From positions 1 through 13,690 of the forward strand of contig CABUVC010000025.1 of the NCBI GenBank assembly GCA_902494855.1: DNA of 13,690 nucleotides, given 5' to 3'. Positions 13,126 through 13,690 of this stretch are shown in pieces (the stretch's first letter is position 1; each line of letters opens with the position of its first letter). The DNA is from an uncultured Collinsella sp. (GTDB lineage Bacteria; Actinomycetota; Coriobacteriia; Coriobacteriales; Coriobacteriaceae). The notes below the pieces were generated by a model, which saw only the letters and a program-made list of their open reading frames with translations, searched no databases and had not been told where the DNA came from. The position numbers and the translations under genes were made by a program.

Positions 13126-13690
13126 ATGAGCTACAAGACCGTTTGTGTTGCCGGCGGCGGCGTGTTGGGAAGCCAGATTGCCTTTCAGGCTGCCTACTGC
13201 GGCTTTGATGTAACGATTTGGCTGCGCAGCGAGGGCAGCATCGGCCGCACCCAGCCCAAGATCGATCATGTGCGCGAGGAGTACATCGCGGCAATCGAGG
13301 GCATGGCGGACGGTACGGGCGAGTGGTGCGCCGGTATCGCCGATGGCACCCAGCCCTTCGACAAGGAAGCGGCGCTCGCCGCCGTCGAGCGTGCCTACTC
13401 CACACTCAAGCTGGAGCTCGATCTTGCCAAGGCCGTGGCCGACGCCGACCTGGTCATCGAGTCTATGGCCGAGGACACCCAGGCAAAGATCGACTTCTAC
13501 AAGAAGCTCGCCCCGGTTCTCCCGCAAAAGACCGTCGTCGTGACCAATTCCTCCACGCTGCTGCCGAGTACCTTTGCCAAGTACACCGGCCGCCCCGAGA
13601 AGTACCTGTCGCTGCACTTTGCCAACTCTATCTGGAAGAACAACATGACCGAGGTCATGGCACAGGACCAGACCGACAAGCGCTACTTCG
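13126..13690 (+). CDS. 3-hydroxyacyl-CoA dehydrogenase family protein, N-terminal part (cut by window edge)
   Basis: NAD-dependent oxidoreductase acting on 3-hydroxyacyl-CoA or a related 3-hydroxy acid. The first 188 codons are present and cover most of the Rossmann domain (PF02737). The dinucleotide motif is V-A-G-G-G-V-L-G-S-Q with G10, G12 and G15. The catalytic set Ser143 (N-S-S-T), His164 (L-H-F-A-N) and Glu176 (T-E-V-M) keeps the spacing of 21 and 12 residues seen in the human mitochondrial enzyme (Ser137, His158, Glu170). The usual H-F-x-N-P motif reads H-F-A-N-S, so the substrate pocket may differ. An insert-like stretch at about 55-95 lies between the nucleotide-binding start and the V-I-E-S-M-A-E-D motif. 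AGAGAGGA lies 7 bases before the ATG at 13126. It follows a terminator and a repeat, so it is transcribed separately from the activase. Confidence 0.88.
   Translation, partial: MSYKTVCVAGGGVLGSQIAFQAAYCGFDVTIWLRSEGSIGRTQPKIDHVREEYIAAIEGMADGTGEWCAGIADGTQPFDKEAALAAVERAYSTLKLELDLAKAVADADLVIESMAEDTQAKIDFYKKLAPVLPQKTVVVTNSSTLLPSTFAKYTGRPEKYLSLHFANSIWKNNMTEVMAQDQTDKRYF

Overview
The window is GC-rich, densely coded bacterial DNA. The codon use, the divergent DXS-like enzyme, the very large 2-hydroxyacyl-CoA dehydratase activase fusion and the dispersed perfect palindromes suggest a gut anaerobe of the Coriobacteriia (Actinomycetota), possibly Collinsella. That placement is inferred from the sequence alone and was not tested by any search.

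Layout. Positions 1-1394 (minus strand) hold a polar amino-acid ABC importer: a substrate-binding lipoprotein with its own promoter, then a read-through hairpin, then the start of the permease, which runs off the left edge. Positions 1395-1662 have no gene over 60 codons. They hold a REP-like palindrome, an inverted repeat, a consensus TATAAT box, an 11-codon ORF with a good ribosome-binding site, and a bidirectional terminator. Positions 1663-3444 (minus) encode a transketolase-family protein related to 1-deoxyxylulose-5-phosphate synthase; both arginines expected to hold the acceptor phosphate are glycine. After a 228-base divergent spacer, 3673-5253 (plus) carries an HD-domain hydrolase and a translationally coupled CmpB-type membrane protein. 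Positions 5254-5513 hold a 27-codon relic of the C-terminus of a P-II signalling protein, a hairpin and the promoter of a Cof-type HAD phosphatase (5514-6371).

Positions 6372-7223 (850 bases) look accessory. Two copies of an identical 32-base palindromic repeat bound a 223-bp MITE-like element, a third related palindrome, and a candidate type I toxin-antitoxin locus. The locus has a 41-residue hydrophobic/basic peptide, convergent promoters with identical -10 boxes, and two nested sets of complementary arms joining the mRNA 5' end to its 3' region.

Positions 7224-12709 are a two-gene operon: a TetR-family regulator, preceded by GTGC/GCAC operator-like repeats, and a 1587-residue protein with two ATP-dependent activase modules, a DUF2229 region and dehydratase-like C-terminal modules. 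It ends at a strong terminator. Positions 12775-13125 carry no gene and contain a second, 131-bp inverted-repeat element. A 3-hydroxyacyl-CoA dehydrogenase starts at 13126 and is cut by the right edge. The operon and the dehydrogenase both point to anaerobic acyl-CoA chemistry, but separate transcription and unknown substrates leave a shared pathway as inference only.
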